Below are positions 24,278 to 36,356 of a stretch of 64,000 nucleotides of DNA, one piece after another; within the stretch, counting starts at the first letter, position 1; each line of letters opens with the position of its first letter. Made by a program: the position numbers and the translations under genes. The stretch lies in the NCBI GenBank assembly GCA_958496175.1, contig OY292274.1, forward strand, positions 2,542,001-2,606,000, written 5' to 3'. This stretch comes from Sisyra terminalis (lineage: Eukaryota > Arthropoda > Insecta > Neuroptera > Sisyridae). The notes under the pieces are model-generated. The model was not told where the DNA came from. It saw only the letters and a program-made list of their open reading frames with translations, and made no database searches.

Positions 24278-24450
24278 GAATATTCCAACAGAAAAGAACG
24301 AAGTATGTCTCTCTCTATGTGCCATGCCGGTACGCGATTGGCTGAGTGACTTCTTTCTCTCTCCCACCAATGCGAATGCATATATAGATTACTCGAGAAG
24401 TATCTAGTGAAAGAGAGAACATTCTGGAATGTTGGGTTGCAGGTATATAA
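24278..24450 (+). promoter_or_regulatory. Heat-shock-type promoter (HSEs, GAGA, CCAAT, TATA)
   Basis: At 24417-24434 the sequence reads GAACATTCTGGAATGTTG: alternating GAA/TTC units at exact 5-bp spacing, a canonical heat-shock element. A further GAA-TTC pair lies at 24278-24285. Between them are CT/GA runs (24308-24316 and about 24352-24363) and an inverted CCAAT box ATTGG at 24337-24341. A TATA box TATATAA follows at 24444-24450. Downstream (about 24475-24660) is an A-rich leader with many AAGTG repeats, as in insect hsp70 leaders. A possible splice donor, TTG|GTAAGC, occurs near 24846. No heat-shock protein frame follows; the next coding trace is the gag-like relic from 25552. It could alternatively be retroelement regulatory sequence. 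Confidence 0.55.
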
Positions 24451-25551
24451 GGCGCTCAGCTCAAGCCAAGGGGGAGTTCTGTACGGAAGTTCAGATTTGA
24501 ATTTCCGTTACAACAAAGCGATTTTTATTGTGATTTCGATTTAAAAGTGATTATTGTCATTTAAGTGATTGTTTTGACAAGTGTAATTGTCTAACAAAAA
24601 GTGTATACAAGTGTAATAAAAAAAGTGATTCTAAGTGTGAAAGTGATTATTTATTTCCAAAAAAAATTAAAAGAACCAATCAACGCCATCTCAATACAGT
24701 TTTGAGACGTCACGTTACAATATTGAAAATTCAAATTATGTATTATTATATATTAGAATCATTACGTGAAAATTAATTAGAAATTCTAATATAATTTTAT
24801 TTGTATTGCAAATATTTGATTTGGGGAGAGAAACTGCAGGAATTGGTAAGCATATTTATCAGAGAATGAAGTATTTGATATTTTTTAACGAAAAATTTTT
24901 AATTTAATCGTTAAACTAATTTTTTCATACAAAAAGGCCTTGATGGTGTCATCATAGTGTAACGCAAAATGATACAGTAAGTTGAGTAAGAAAAAAGAAA
25001 TTTGGAAAAGTATAACTAATAAAATATTATTGAAAAAATTTCGCTCGAAAAAAAATGAGCAGAATAGATCTTCATTATTTTCTTATTGATATGAATTTTA
25101 AGATCGTGTGAGAGCTTTATTATACATTCAAATTTTATCTTATAGAGAAGACGAAGAAAATTGAAGGCGGAAAGATTATTTATAGCCCACATTTGACATA
25201 TCAAATAAAGTTTCATAAGAATAAATTCTCATAAATTCTTGCTATTTTCCCAACTAAACTAAATCAAAGTTGGAAACCAGAAAGATTAAGGATGTATGTT
25301 CTTTTTTTTTTAATTGATCTACTTTCAAATATTGAAAACTTTTGATTTTTTTTACTGAACATTCCAATTAATGCTCTTGTTAGTTTAATCATCTCTCAAG
25401 CTCATATTATTCAAGATCAACGGTTTGGAAGGTGCAATTTTTTGTCCACATTAATACAAATATCAAGATATTACATAGAAAATCAAATTTTACTTTCAAA
25501 ATAACGACTTCAATATATCTTTTAAATATGTTAAATCTTTTAAAGTCTAAC

Positions 25552-26506
25552 AATCGTATCTGTATATATCTAAAATCAACTGAAACCGTCGACACATACA
25601 TAAACAATTTCAAAAACATTACAGTAAATGAGACGACCATATCATGCAGGATATCGATTAATTGCTCCAACAACGAAACTTATCATTTCAAACGTTTGCC
25701 CGTCTATTCCACACCATATTATTATAGCAGCGTTAGCCCAAACAGGATTAGAAATAATGTCCGGGATGCAATTCATTCGAATAGGAATGCAGGAGGAGAG
25801 ATTTAAACTTATTATAGCTTAAGACGATTCGTATTCGTCAAAGCATATGACCCCAAAATCCACCCAGACTCTCTCATTATAAAACACGATACCGAAGAAT
25901 ACCGCATCTTTTTAGGAGAATCTGTTTACCAATTGCAGAAAACTGACAACAATGGAAAAAATACCAACACAGTCAATCGCTCAGATGAACACCAACTCAA
26001 TCCCGACAGCGATACCACGACAACCATATCAAAACCAATTATTTTAAATACCAATAATCAAAACTCTACCATTTCCCAACCAGAATCACCAACAATAGAA
26101 AATAATAACATAAATTTAACCCAGACCACCAGGCAGTGGCAGGCAGAAACAAAGAGTGTACCACCAGACGACAGGTTAGAAAAAAGATAAAAGCCAAATA
26201 AAAAAAAAAACAGAAAACGAAACTTCTGAGGAAGAGAATTGGGACACAATCAAAAGTGGTCTATTTCAATCCCAACTCAATCTTCCACTAAACATTGACC
26301 AGATAAGGAATATCATGGAAAATGCCCGCAGCAACCAAGACCTAAACGATTTGGCTCTGGATTACGCCACAAGCGTAGAAGACCTCATCAGCACACTTCA
26401 ACAACTCCACCCAAAAATGAACCCAAGTTTAAAAAACAGATGCACTAGGCTAATCAAAAGACTACAAGAACACGAAACCCAAAACTTAACAACCCCACCC
26501 TTATAA
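25552..26506 (+). pseudogene. gag-like ORF1 of a non-LTR retrotransposon
   Basis: Four plus-strand segments join across frameshifts. The first (about 25552-25640) is NRICIYLKSTETVDTYINN. The second (25640-25817) contains TTKLIISNVCPSIPHHIII and GLEIMSGMQFIRIGMQEE. The third (to 26190) gives SLRRFVFVKAYDPKIHPDSL, then EEYRIFLGESVYQLQK and an Asn/Thr-rich linker. The fourth (26225-26506) is a helical C-terminus, with ALDYATSVEDLISTLQQLHP, ending at the stop near 26504. The order ISNVCPSIPH, RRFVFV, EEYRIFL is that of arthropod Jockey-type gag proteins, which bind RNA. Where the zinc knuckle C-x2-C-x4-H-x4-C is expected, all four ligands are replaced. No endonuclease or reverse transcriptase follows. 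Confidence 0.65.
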
Positions 26507-26621
26507 ACAAACTGCTCATCTGGTACTCTCCATAAATTCATACCACCAAATATTTTATCGGAGTATACCAGAATGTGTTATTGTGCTATTATTTGTACTC
26601 TTATGTTTAAATTATCTATCT

Positions 26622-28020
26622 TCTATTATTATAAAGAGGAAAGATTTGATTGTTTGTTTGCTTTGAATAGGCTCCGAAACTACTTGACCGATTTGAAATA
26701 ATCATTCACTGTTAAGAAGCTACACTATTTTCGGTGAACATAGGCTATATTAAATTTTCAAATAAATTAGGGATCTATACTAAAACTCCAATAATGTGTG
26801 AAAAAATTACTAAAAAACTTTCTTACATCGCGTGCGCTGGTGATTTAACTAAAGAACGGAACAATCGAATTTAATGAAACTTTATATTAAGATACAACGC
26901 AATTACCCACACACGTTAGGCTATTTATCATTTCTTAAAAATAATAAGGGAATGTACCCCCTACGTAAAAACTGAGGGATGAAAAATAAAATTTACTTTA
27001 GATAGGCGAGCTATATATCATTGAAAAGGTATTTAAAAGTTAAAAAATGATCTGTATTAATATTTTTAGTTGTACTATTAAAAAGCACAGTAATTTAATT
27101 TAAAGTACAAAAAATTGCCTTTTTGAAACAAATGTTTTTATAGATAATAATCAGGCAGTAAACTTTTTTTTTACAAAGTTGTTGTAAATAGATCCTTAGG
27201 GTTGCTCAGTAAGGAAATATTAACGAAAAAAATGTAATAGTAATTCTAACAATAATAATAATAACAAAAGTAATAAAGCTTAAAATAAAAACGTTTGTAA
27301 AGCTGTGCATATATAAAATGGTGTAATTATATACTCCTCTGACTGATGAAATTTTAATATTCAGTATATTCCTTATAGGAAGTAGGCATGTGATAAGATT
27401 TTTTTTTGAAAATTCCTACCCTAACGGACAAGGGTGGATTCAGGATTTTTTTCTTGGGGGTGGACAATATCTTTTATTTGCAAGTACGTGAAAGGGATCA
27501 CGAAAAAAGTTCGCAATTCCAGCCAAAAATCATCATAATGATAAATAATAAATAATCATATCATCATAATGATAAAATAAATTTAAAATTTTCTTTCAGA
27601 GCAAAAGGCATACGCCAAATCGTGTATGGTGAACTCTGGCCTATCCAATATGGTTTAATTATATAGTTGAAATTCAGATATTTCAATAATAAGTTTAAAG
27701 ATACATAATGGTGATACATGATTATGGAAGAACTGGATTTCGTGCAATTGTACAAATTTCAATTTCGCGGTTGTGTTGTACAGTGCATAGTGTAATACTT
27801 TTTGGAAAAAGGTTCATTCGGGAATCAAAAAAGGGAGATGGGGTTATTTTGATGTGAGTATTTTGATAACTTTCGACTTTTTTTAGTCATAATTAAGACC
27901 GAAGTTATTGAACTTGGCGATATTTTTTATTTGATGTATGATGTAGTATGATTATATTTTTCGTGAAAGAATAAGAAAAATAAAATACGTTACGCAGACG
28001 AAGTCGCGGGGATCAGCTAG
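26622..28020 (+). mobile_element. Non-autonomous Helitron, family 2, copy 1
   Basis: It starts TCTATTATTATAAAGAGG and ends GTCGCGGGGATCAGCTAG, followed by T. Both ends are shared with 30346-31962 and, reversed, with 58813-59747. A short hairpin around GACGAAGTC lies just before the end. The first base before TC is T rather than A, so the exact start could be a few bases upstream. No coding sequence is present. It sits between the gag relic and the LINE 3' end at 28205-28295, apparently inserted into that LINE copy. Confidence 0.8.
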
Positions 28021-28204
28021 TATTCTATGCAATGACATTTACTACTACTATTAGTTAATACCTAAAATAAATTATTTTTATGCTTCCTGTTTTCAATGAG
28101 TAGGATAATCTATTTATTTAATTTTTTTCTCTGTAAATAATTGCTGTTGAATGATTGATATGTTGTTTTAATATTTTTTATATTAAAGATGAATGTAAAA
28201 TTGT

Positions 28205-28295
28205 AAAAGCTATCAACTTTTAGTCGCTAATGATCAAGCTGTTGAAGCGACTTGAAATAAATAAATTAAAAAAAATAAAAAAATATATAGCTTTA
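28205..28295 (+). mobile_element. LINE 3' end: hairpin and A-rich tail
   Basis: A stem AGTCGC/GCGACT encloses a loop with TAATGATCAAGCTGTT and is followed by TTGAAATAAATAAA and an A-rich tail to about 28290. The hairpin matches that at 23790-23835. By position this may be the 3' end of the same copy whose gag relic ends at 26506, now split by the Helitron at 26622-28020. The element would then lack ORF2. Confidence 0.5.
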
Positions 28296-28299
28296 GGTT

Positions 28300-30345
28300 G
28301 AATCTTAAACATAATGAAGATATGTTTTCCTTTTGAAACTTTAAAAATTTGTCATATAGATTGACTAATGAATCATCAACGCCTAAATATTGGTTTTAAT
28401 TAGTGAAATATTAGATTAGTATTATTAGATGAATTTGCAGTATAAAACATAATAAAAATTTCAAACCATATATCTGTAACTTTAAATATAATATAACATA
28501 TTGTACTTTAAATTTTCATAAAAATACAAAAGCTACAACCATCAAAATATTATACATATATCTTTTTAGTTTTTATTTGACATGTATTCAATACAAAATT
28601 GAGAGCTTTCAATTTACACTGAACGTATTGGTTGGAACATCTCGACACCTTTTGCAATAGATATCTCAAGAGTCATCGGTGTGATCGAGCAACGAATGCA
28701 ACGTTCAAAGCACTTCTTATGCAATAGAAAGCTAAGCTTCCAAAGCTTTCATCCTATTAACTCAGTAACTTTTGAAAAAGGTTTTTTATGTAAAAAAAAC
28801 TGTCAAGCTTTCAATTTTTAATTCCTTGCCATAAAACAAAAATGAAGTTAAGAAGCTTTTAATGCAAAGAAAAGAGATTATAGAAGGACTATTAAAAATT
28901 ATTTTAATGAGAATAAGAAAAGGCAAAGAAAACGATGCATGGAGAGTTTTATTGCTTATAATTAAATTCACTGATTTATTTTATAACGTCAAGTAATTTT
29001 TTTTAATAATATAAAAACCCTACTTTTTTATCATGAAACCTCAAAAGCTTCAATAATACCCATCAAACTAGTACACTATAAAATCTATAATTTTGCTTAA
29101 ATTATCTCTCATCACTTAAAAATTAATGAACATATTTATCATATATTTTTAATGATCCATTTACATTGTAGAATTATGAATTATAAACTTCAAATTTTAT
29201 TATCTAATCTAAACCATGTATGATGCTGTAAGCCATGTCTATGTAAAAAGATGTTTGACGTCTGTATTAAGTCTTTCTTGATCTTAGAACGAAATGGATT
29301 TTACAAATATGAAACTAGCCGTGACACGAAAATATCTGACAAAAAAGTAATTGAATGTCGAGCGAAAAACGACTTTGTATCCTTGAAATCTCTACTTCAA
29401 AAGCACAGGTCAAGTTAAAAGAAATGCGTGCACGTTATGCCATAAATAAAATTTTCACAACACGATTTACGCATACGTGGTCTATCGTTGTCGTGAAAAT
29501 CATTAATCAAATAACTAAAATGGTGATGATTTATGATTCACGAAGAAAAAATGTTAATTACCAAGTTCGTAACATTCGCGAAGCAACTTCCACCTTAAAT
29601 AAAATCCCACAAAAATATTCATAATTTGCTCTCGTTTATTCCCCGCGATAACATGCCAACTTGAGTAAAATATGATTTTTTTTAAAATGATTTCATCCAT
29701 CCAATTACATTTCCAGCTAATTTTTTTCTCATCAAAATGTATGGAGAGAAATTTGCGACAAATAACCAACAATTTTATCATAAAACCAATTTAATAGACT
29801 TAATTATTAAATTTGCAAAAGAACGTCGTACTTGTAGTAGGTTACGTGGCGCTCGTGCATCCGTTGCCTACCTCATTTATAAATATTTTATTTTGCTGGC
29901 AAGAGGAAATCTCGGGAATCATTGAACTGCATTCGAAAGCAATTGTGTGTCACTGTATGCAGATTCAATGCGGTAAATCGTTCCAAATCATTGTTGTATG
30001 TTTGAACGAAATTCATCTTTCCTATTTTCTATCCAATTTATAAAATTGGACGTCACATTCGAATCGTTATTCTGGAGGATATTTGCTTGAGTGACATTAT
30101 TTTGTATTCAATTTTTGAGTCCTCCAGCTCTACGAATTGAATTTCTATTTCGATTTTAGATTCTAAATTGACACAGTTCAATATTTATGAATTTTTAACA
30201 GATAACACTATAACGTATTTGCTAAAAAGCTACAGTTTGGAAAGTTTTCATACACACTAAACATAGGGGCATAGCTATACTGGAAGTAATGCTTTCCAGG
30301 CATCAGAGAACGCCTTTAAAAATTTATTTATTTATTATTTATCTA
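28300..30345. other. AT-rich sequence, nothing recognised
   Basis: An 89-codon frame at 29355-29624 and smaller ones nearby carry no family motif. I see no repeat here with a second copy in the window. Confidence 0.3.
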
Positions 30346-31962
30346 TCTATTATTATAAAAAGGAAAGATTTGATTGTTTGTTTGCTTTGAATAGGCTCCA
30401 AAACTACTTGATCGATTTGAAAGATTCTTTCACTGTTGAGAAGCTACACTATTTCTGGTGAACATAGGCTATATTAAATTTTCAAAAAAATTAGGGATCC
30501 ATACTAAAACTCCAATAGTATGTGAAAAAATTACAAAAAAAACTTTCTTACATCGCGTGCGCTGGCGATTTAACTAAAGAACGGAACAACCGAATTTAAT
30601 GAAACTTTATATTAAGATACAATACAACTACCCACACACGTTAGGCTACTTATCATTCCTTAAAAATGGAATGGAAAAAAAAGGAGGGATGAAAAAAAAT
30701 TTTACTTTAGATAAGCGAGTTATATATCATTCGAAAGGTATTTAAAAGTTAAAAAATGATCTGTATTAAAATTTTTAGTTGAACTAATAAAAAGCAAAGT
30801 AATTTAATTTAAAGTACAAAAAATTACCTTATTGAAGTATAAATGTTTTTAAGATAATAATCTGACAATAAACTTATTTTTACATAATTGTTGTAAATAG
30901 ATCTTAGGGTTGCTCCGTAAGGAAATATTAACAAAAAAAATGTAATAGTTATAATAATAATAATAATAAAAGTAATAAAACCTAAAGTAAATACGTTTTT
31001 TAAACCGTGCATAAATAAAATCGTGTATTTATATACCCCCTCTGACTAATGAGATTTTAAAAATCTGTATATTGCTTATAGGAAGTATTTTTGAAAATTC
31101 CTACCCTAACAGACAAGGGCGGATTCAGGATTTTTTTCTTGGGGGGGGTACAATATCTTTTATTTGCAAGTGCGTGAAAGAGATGACGAAAAAAATTCGT
31201 AATTCCAGCCAGAAATCATCATAATGATAAAAGAAATTTAAAATCCTCTTCCAGAGCAAAAGGCATACGCCAAATCGTGTATGGTGAACTCTAGACTATC
31301 CAATATGGTTTAATTATATAGTTGAAATTCAGATATTTTAATAATAAGTTTAAAGATACATAATGGTTATACATGATTATGGACCAGTTCTTCCATAATC
31401 ATGTGCAATTATACAAATTTCAATTTCGCGGTTGTGTTGTACATTGCAATAGTGTAATAGTTTTTGGGAAAAGATTCATTCGGGAATGGATACAATGAGA
31501 TGGGATTCCTACTAAGATTCAAAAATCTAGACATTTCACTTTTATTATTTTGTCGCGAGTATTTTGATAACTTTCGACTTTTTAACTTATAATTAAGACC
31601 GACTTTATTAAACTTGGCGATATTTTTTATTTATGTATAGATGCTGATTGATTTACGGATTATTTGGTTCACGGTAGGTATACCTATCGTAGATATACGC
31701 AATAAACCATACTCTTTTGAGATATTAATAAATATTTTTTGAAAAATAATTTATTTTTACATAGAACTATTTTATTCTAAGCAACAGTTTATTAAATGTG
31801 TCTTTTTAAAGTCGACAAAATAGTGTTTTTAAGTATAGTTATGTTTTTCGTAAAAGAAATAAGGAAAATAAAAATTTTCATATACCACTACAAAAATCCA
31901 ATCTTAAAAGAAAATATAATCTACACCTACGTTATGCAGACGAAGTCGCGGGGATCAGCTAG
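30346..31962 (+). mobile_element. Non-autonomous Helitron, family 2, copy 2
   Basis: It starts A|TCTATTATTATAAAAAGG and ends GGGGATCAGCTAG|T. It is 1617 bp, longer than copy 1 because it keeps a segment near its 3' end (about 31640-31920) with the palindrome ACGGTAGGTATACCTATCGT (31671-31690); that segment is shared with the reversed copy at 58813-59747. No Rep/helicase coding sequence is present. Confidence 0.85.
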
Positions 31963-32112
31963 TATACAAATAATCATATATTTAATTTAAGATTTTTTAA
32001 TCAAAATATTACATAATTAAATAATTTGACATAATAGTAAAATAGGAAATAATATTACCTATAATAAGAATATTTTTAAAAAATCGAAATTTTTTTAGGC
32101 TTTATGAAATTA

Positions 32113-33096
32113 CTAGCTGAACCCGGCAGACGTTGTTCTGCCTGTCTATATTAAATGGCTCTAAATAAATAACCTGAATTTAAAAATTTGTTCTTGAAAC
32201 ATTAAAACTCCCTTCCTTAGCGGCCCGCAGCATCCGTCACTGAACCGTTTATAACTTACCATCAAGATATATATTTATCAATTCAGTTTTGATAAAAATC
32301 GCTATACTTCTAAAAATCACTACAGGATCCTTCAGTCCTTAATCCTGAACAAACAAGACAGTTTTATATTAAACAATAATAATATTTCATCTTTAACGGC
32401 TTGTCGATTATTAAATTTGAAATTTCGATTGATAGACCACATGATATCCCATACAAACTTTGTTACTTTTTTTTTACTTTTTTTGGGGAGGAATTTTAAA
32501 AAAGCCTTCCTTATCAGATGTCTAATCAAATTTCATCAGTCAGTTGGGACAAACAATAAGTATATAATTATATATATAGATAGGCTCTGCTGTTCTTCAA
32601 GGTTTTTTTTTTTGGTAAATTTTTCTCCCCATAATGATGTCCGAGCAATAATATATAATACCAAAGCAATAAAAGTATTTATTTTGATATAAGGATTAAT
32701 TTGTTACTACCGAATGTGCATTAGAAACAAATTATGTTTTTTTATTTTAATTATGGTTTACTATTTTGACGACAAGGGGTTACACATAAAAGATAGTTAT
32801 GCGCTATCGCAGGCTTTTTTGTAGATCTATTTAAAATAAACATTTCCATTACACATTATAATCGTGTAATCCTAATGGTTTTTGCAGCGCACGCCTGAAT
32901 AATTCACAAATGGATGAATTTTTTCGTACTTACTTGACACATATCGTTATATTTTGGATAAATCACACAATATGTGTATAAATTATAGTTCATATATTGT
33001 TATGATCTATAAGCTATAGTGTTGTAAAATTTAATTAAAATCCATTGAGTAGTTTTTGCGTGAAAGAGTAACAAAGATCCATAATATTTGTAGAGA
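32113..33096 (-). mobile_element. Non-autonomous Helitron, family 3
   Basis: On the minus strand it starts A|TCTCTACAAATATTATGG, continues through CTTTCACGCAAAAACTACTC (a common Helitron 5' motif) and ends CTAG|T. A terminal hairpin GGCAGA/TCTGCC lies about 13 bp before the end. Length is 984 bp, with no coding sequence. A decayed copy of its 3' part lies at 362-590. Confidence 0.85.
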
Positions 33097-33099
33097 TGT

Positions 33100-35589
33100 A
33101 TTAATTTAAGGGAAATGAAATTGTTCATTACTCATTTGTTTCGATTTATTTATATTTTGTTCTTAACTTAAGCAAAAAATATATTTTCATAACAAATCAA
33201 ACATATTTATCTTTGTCTCAAAAAATTGATTGTTGTCATTTGTTTCAACTTTAATTTGGATTTCATTCAATTGAATTTCTTGCCATTTGTCAGTTGCATC
33301 AATGTTGTCTGTGAATAATTCACGAGTAGCTACTAGTACTTAATGTTACTTAAGACAAAATCGAAGTATATGTAAACGATCAATATTTTTTATATTAATA
33401 AGCTGCATTTTTGATTCTTACCATCAACATAAGTTGATATAAGTAAGTTTATTTAGTGAATTTTTAATCCACTAGAAGCCAAGAGAAACTAGTTCACTCA
33501 ATATACCAAATTACACATACGTATTACGCATTATTTAACCATTATGGCTTCTAGCAGTTTTAAAATTTGAACTAGTAGAATTTTCATCGCCTCATATAAA
33601 AGATTTTTGTACTTTTGTTACAAAGAGTAGCAATATAATTTGGGCTTAGTAAATTTTCCAATGTTTTAATACCTTTTACGGTTTTCTAAAAATTAGTTAA
33701 GAAATTTTTCATGTAATTAATACCCACGACAAAAAGGCCAAATATTCAAAAAAAAAAAAGGTTAAAAACAAGACGGAATAAAATTCATATTTGCATTTGG
33801 TTAAAGTTAGTATCACCACTTTGGTAATCAAATTTCTGCGTTGAAAAATGCATTTTTGAGTGCATTCTATATTAAAGCAATATTTTTGTTTTAGTAGCCA
33901 ATGCATAAAATAAGTCAAATGTATTATTCAATGACTTTTAAGGTAACTCTCAATATAATATCCAGATAGTATTCATGAATAAACCTCTAGCGCCAGGACT
34001 TCATAGCAATCTTATTAAAAGTTCATTTTTGGGATGCAAAAGCTTTACTAGAATGATTTCAAAAGGCTAACTCGGGAATTTTAGAGATCATTGATGTGAA
34101 ATATGATATCCAGAATTTTTTTTGATGCATTTGGTAGTTTCAACTTCTGATTAAAGCTAATTCTTTTGAGTAATTTTTTCGTAAACAAAGGAGCCGAAAA
34201 GGAACTTTTAATGAAGATTTTTGCTCTCTTCAGATACATTAAGAAACTATTTGGACCAAAATATTTACGATCAATATCAAATAAATTTAAAAAAAAAAAT
34301 TAAATCAGTTGCCAAAACATCTAAGTCTTGTCATTTTTTTCATGATTCTAGATTAAAGTGATCTAAATTTTTAAAAATATTTAAGCAATGTTTGCAATAA
34401 TTCAAAAATCTGTATAAAAATATTGTTGTTTTACTTCCGAATATATTAAAAATATTTTGCAGTCTATACTGATTAAAATTGCTTTAACTTTGATGTAATA
34501 ACATTGAGATTATATTGTATTTAGCAAATACGAAACGTTTAATACAAGCTTTACGAAATTAAACCGCAGTAACCACATGGTTAGGTATACGGTAATAATT
34601 ATAATCTCTTTGAAAGAAAATACACTCATTATATATGCAAGTTCAGGAAAATTGCACGAGAAAAATCATTGAGTTTGTAAACTGCGTTCGTGTTGGAATT
34701 TTATAATTTTTTAGATATTTAAATACTTTAAATTTCGTTTTAAAAATTTAATATACATACAGATATATATTACGCGCGGGAAATAACTCGATCTCTGACC
34801 TACAAACATTTAGATTTGGAGTATCGTTAATTTATGAGCAAATTTCATCTTTCACGAGGAAATAACTACGTAAAGAGAACAATTTCTCAAACCTTTGTTC
34901 AACCAAGTATGTTTTTCTCGCGTATTTTATTATAAGATATAAACGCCTGGTTCGCCTTTTTCCATTAGTAACAAATTTTATCATCCAATCAAGTTCAATT
35001 GTTATATAAAAATAAAGCAAATTTTTTTTGACTGTGCATCAAACACAAGAGATGAAAACGTAAAGGGCGTGTGAAATGAAAGCATAGCTTGCAATTGATA
35101 AAGAAGAAATGGAAGAAATCCGAACAAAAATCAACCTTTTGCATTTTTTGTGAGTTGAAAAATAAGATGGTATTGATCAACTATAAAGCAAGGATATTGA
35201 ACGACAACAAAAAAAGGTTTATTTGGTTAAAGTTTTTTTTTGTTCAACTAATGTAGTGAATTGAAATGGAAAAGCATTGTGCCACTAATTGAGCAATTTG
35301 GGGACGAATAGCGAACACTTTAACGACCAATGCGTATCAATATTATTAAACTGAAACTTAACGATATTCGGACATCGCAAACTCAAAAAAATAAACAGTT
35401 ACGTACTTTAATTGTAAGATATTAGTTTCAGAAAGATTTGAACCTTCACTCAAATAAAAATTTTTGAAACTTATCCAAATAGATAAATAAATAAACGCCG
35501 CTTAAGAATTGACATTTTTTAATTTAACTAGTATATAATTGTACAGTTATACAAATAACCAATTAATCAAAACATTAAAACATTAAAAC
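33100..35589. other. AT-rich sequence, nothing recognised
   Basis: I see no gene, RNA or element end in these 2.5 kb. Open frames are all under 70 codons without family motifs. Confidence 0.35.
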
Positions 35590-36110
35590 CAGTGGCGTAG
35601 CAAGGTAACCAAGGGCTCTGGGGCAAATTAAAAAATGGGGCCCCACTGCTATGTAAACTGATTAGGTTTTGTCAAATAAAAATATGAAATATACAAATAT
35701 GTACTTTAAAAATGCTAAGCTACTTAAGCTCTATTTTGTGCACTGCAGGGCAGGCAATACAAATATTAAACAGTAACAACATAAATTACAATTAATGTAT
35801 GGTGTAGGTTTGGCTAATAAATCGAAATAGAGAAGATTCAAGGGTTTATTATATAAAGGTCGGGTCTACCAACTGACTAAATAACAACTAAATTTACAAT
35901 TTTTTCCTAGCTTTAGTTTTCGCAAAAGTATCAATGACTTCGTTTAAATCCAGACTTGAAGCGGTTTTGTTTTCAATCGCTATTAGCGATAAATGTCGGA
36001 GTAGAGTTTGGCCCATGTTATTTCTTAAAGAATTTTTTATTATTTTTAATTTCCTAAATGACCTTTCAGTTGCTGCAGAAGTGACAGGAATTGTAAAGAA
36101 TAATAATATT
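35590..36110 (-). pseudogene. hAT transposase C-terminal dimerisation domain
   Basis: On the minus strand, from about 36096 down to the stop at 35894, the reading is LFFTIPVTSAATERSFRKLK, then IIKNSLRNNMGQTLLRHLSL, IAIENKTASSLDLNEVIDTF and AKTKARKKL. This is the hAT dimerisation domain, whose hallmarks are IPVTSA, ERSFS-LK and L-IEN. The catalytic residues, which lie upstream in a full transposase, are missing. About 300 bp past the stop the element ends CCTTGCTACGCCACTG (complement of 35590 onward), a hAT-type terminus. The upstream end and a target duplication are not found, so this is a 3' fragment. The next sequence, from about 36190, belongs to a Penelope-like element. Confidence 0.85.
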
Positions 36111-36259
36111 GCTGTGTATACAATATATAGGATATACCATATTGCGGTCCAATTTATGTAGTATAATTTTATATAATAATATATAAAATTCATACCATAA
36201 ACATAAATTTGGACAGAAGTTCAAACAAAAATATTCGTGACGTATTGCCCAGATACGTA

Positions 36260-36286
36260 TTTCGATTGCCAAGCAACCTTCATCAG
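36260..36286 (-). ncRNA. Hammerhead ribozyme core of a Penelope-like element
   Basis: On the minus strand the reading is CTGATGA, one A, stem II GGTTGC-TTG-GCAATC (six pairs), then GAAA. It continues ATACGTATC: ATACGTAT is self-complementary and is followed by C, giving a possible short stem III and a UC cleavage site. The next bases TGG can pair with CCA directly before CTGATGA as stem I. The order fits a ribozyme formed between tandem units; in this single unit the upstream cleavage half is not seen. It lies just 3' of the GIY-YIG frame, where Penelope-like elements carry hammerheads. Confidence 0.6.
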
Positions 36287-36356
36287 TGGTCATCAAGTAG
36301 TTTGGATCACTCCGTAACTGCTTTGTGATGATTCACAAAATAATCACGAATTGACC

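Noticed and set aside
24230..24720. A complete LTR with TG...CA ends
   Set aside because: No second copy, no clear ends and no primer-binding site; the HSE, GAGA and TATA layout fits a heat-shock promoter better.
29355..29624. An 89-codon basic open frame
   Set aside because: It resembles no known family and has no gene context.
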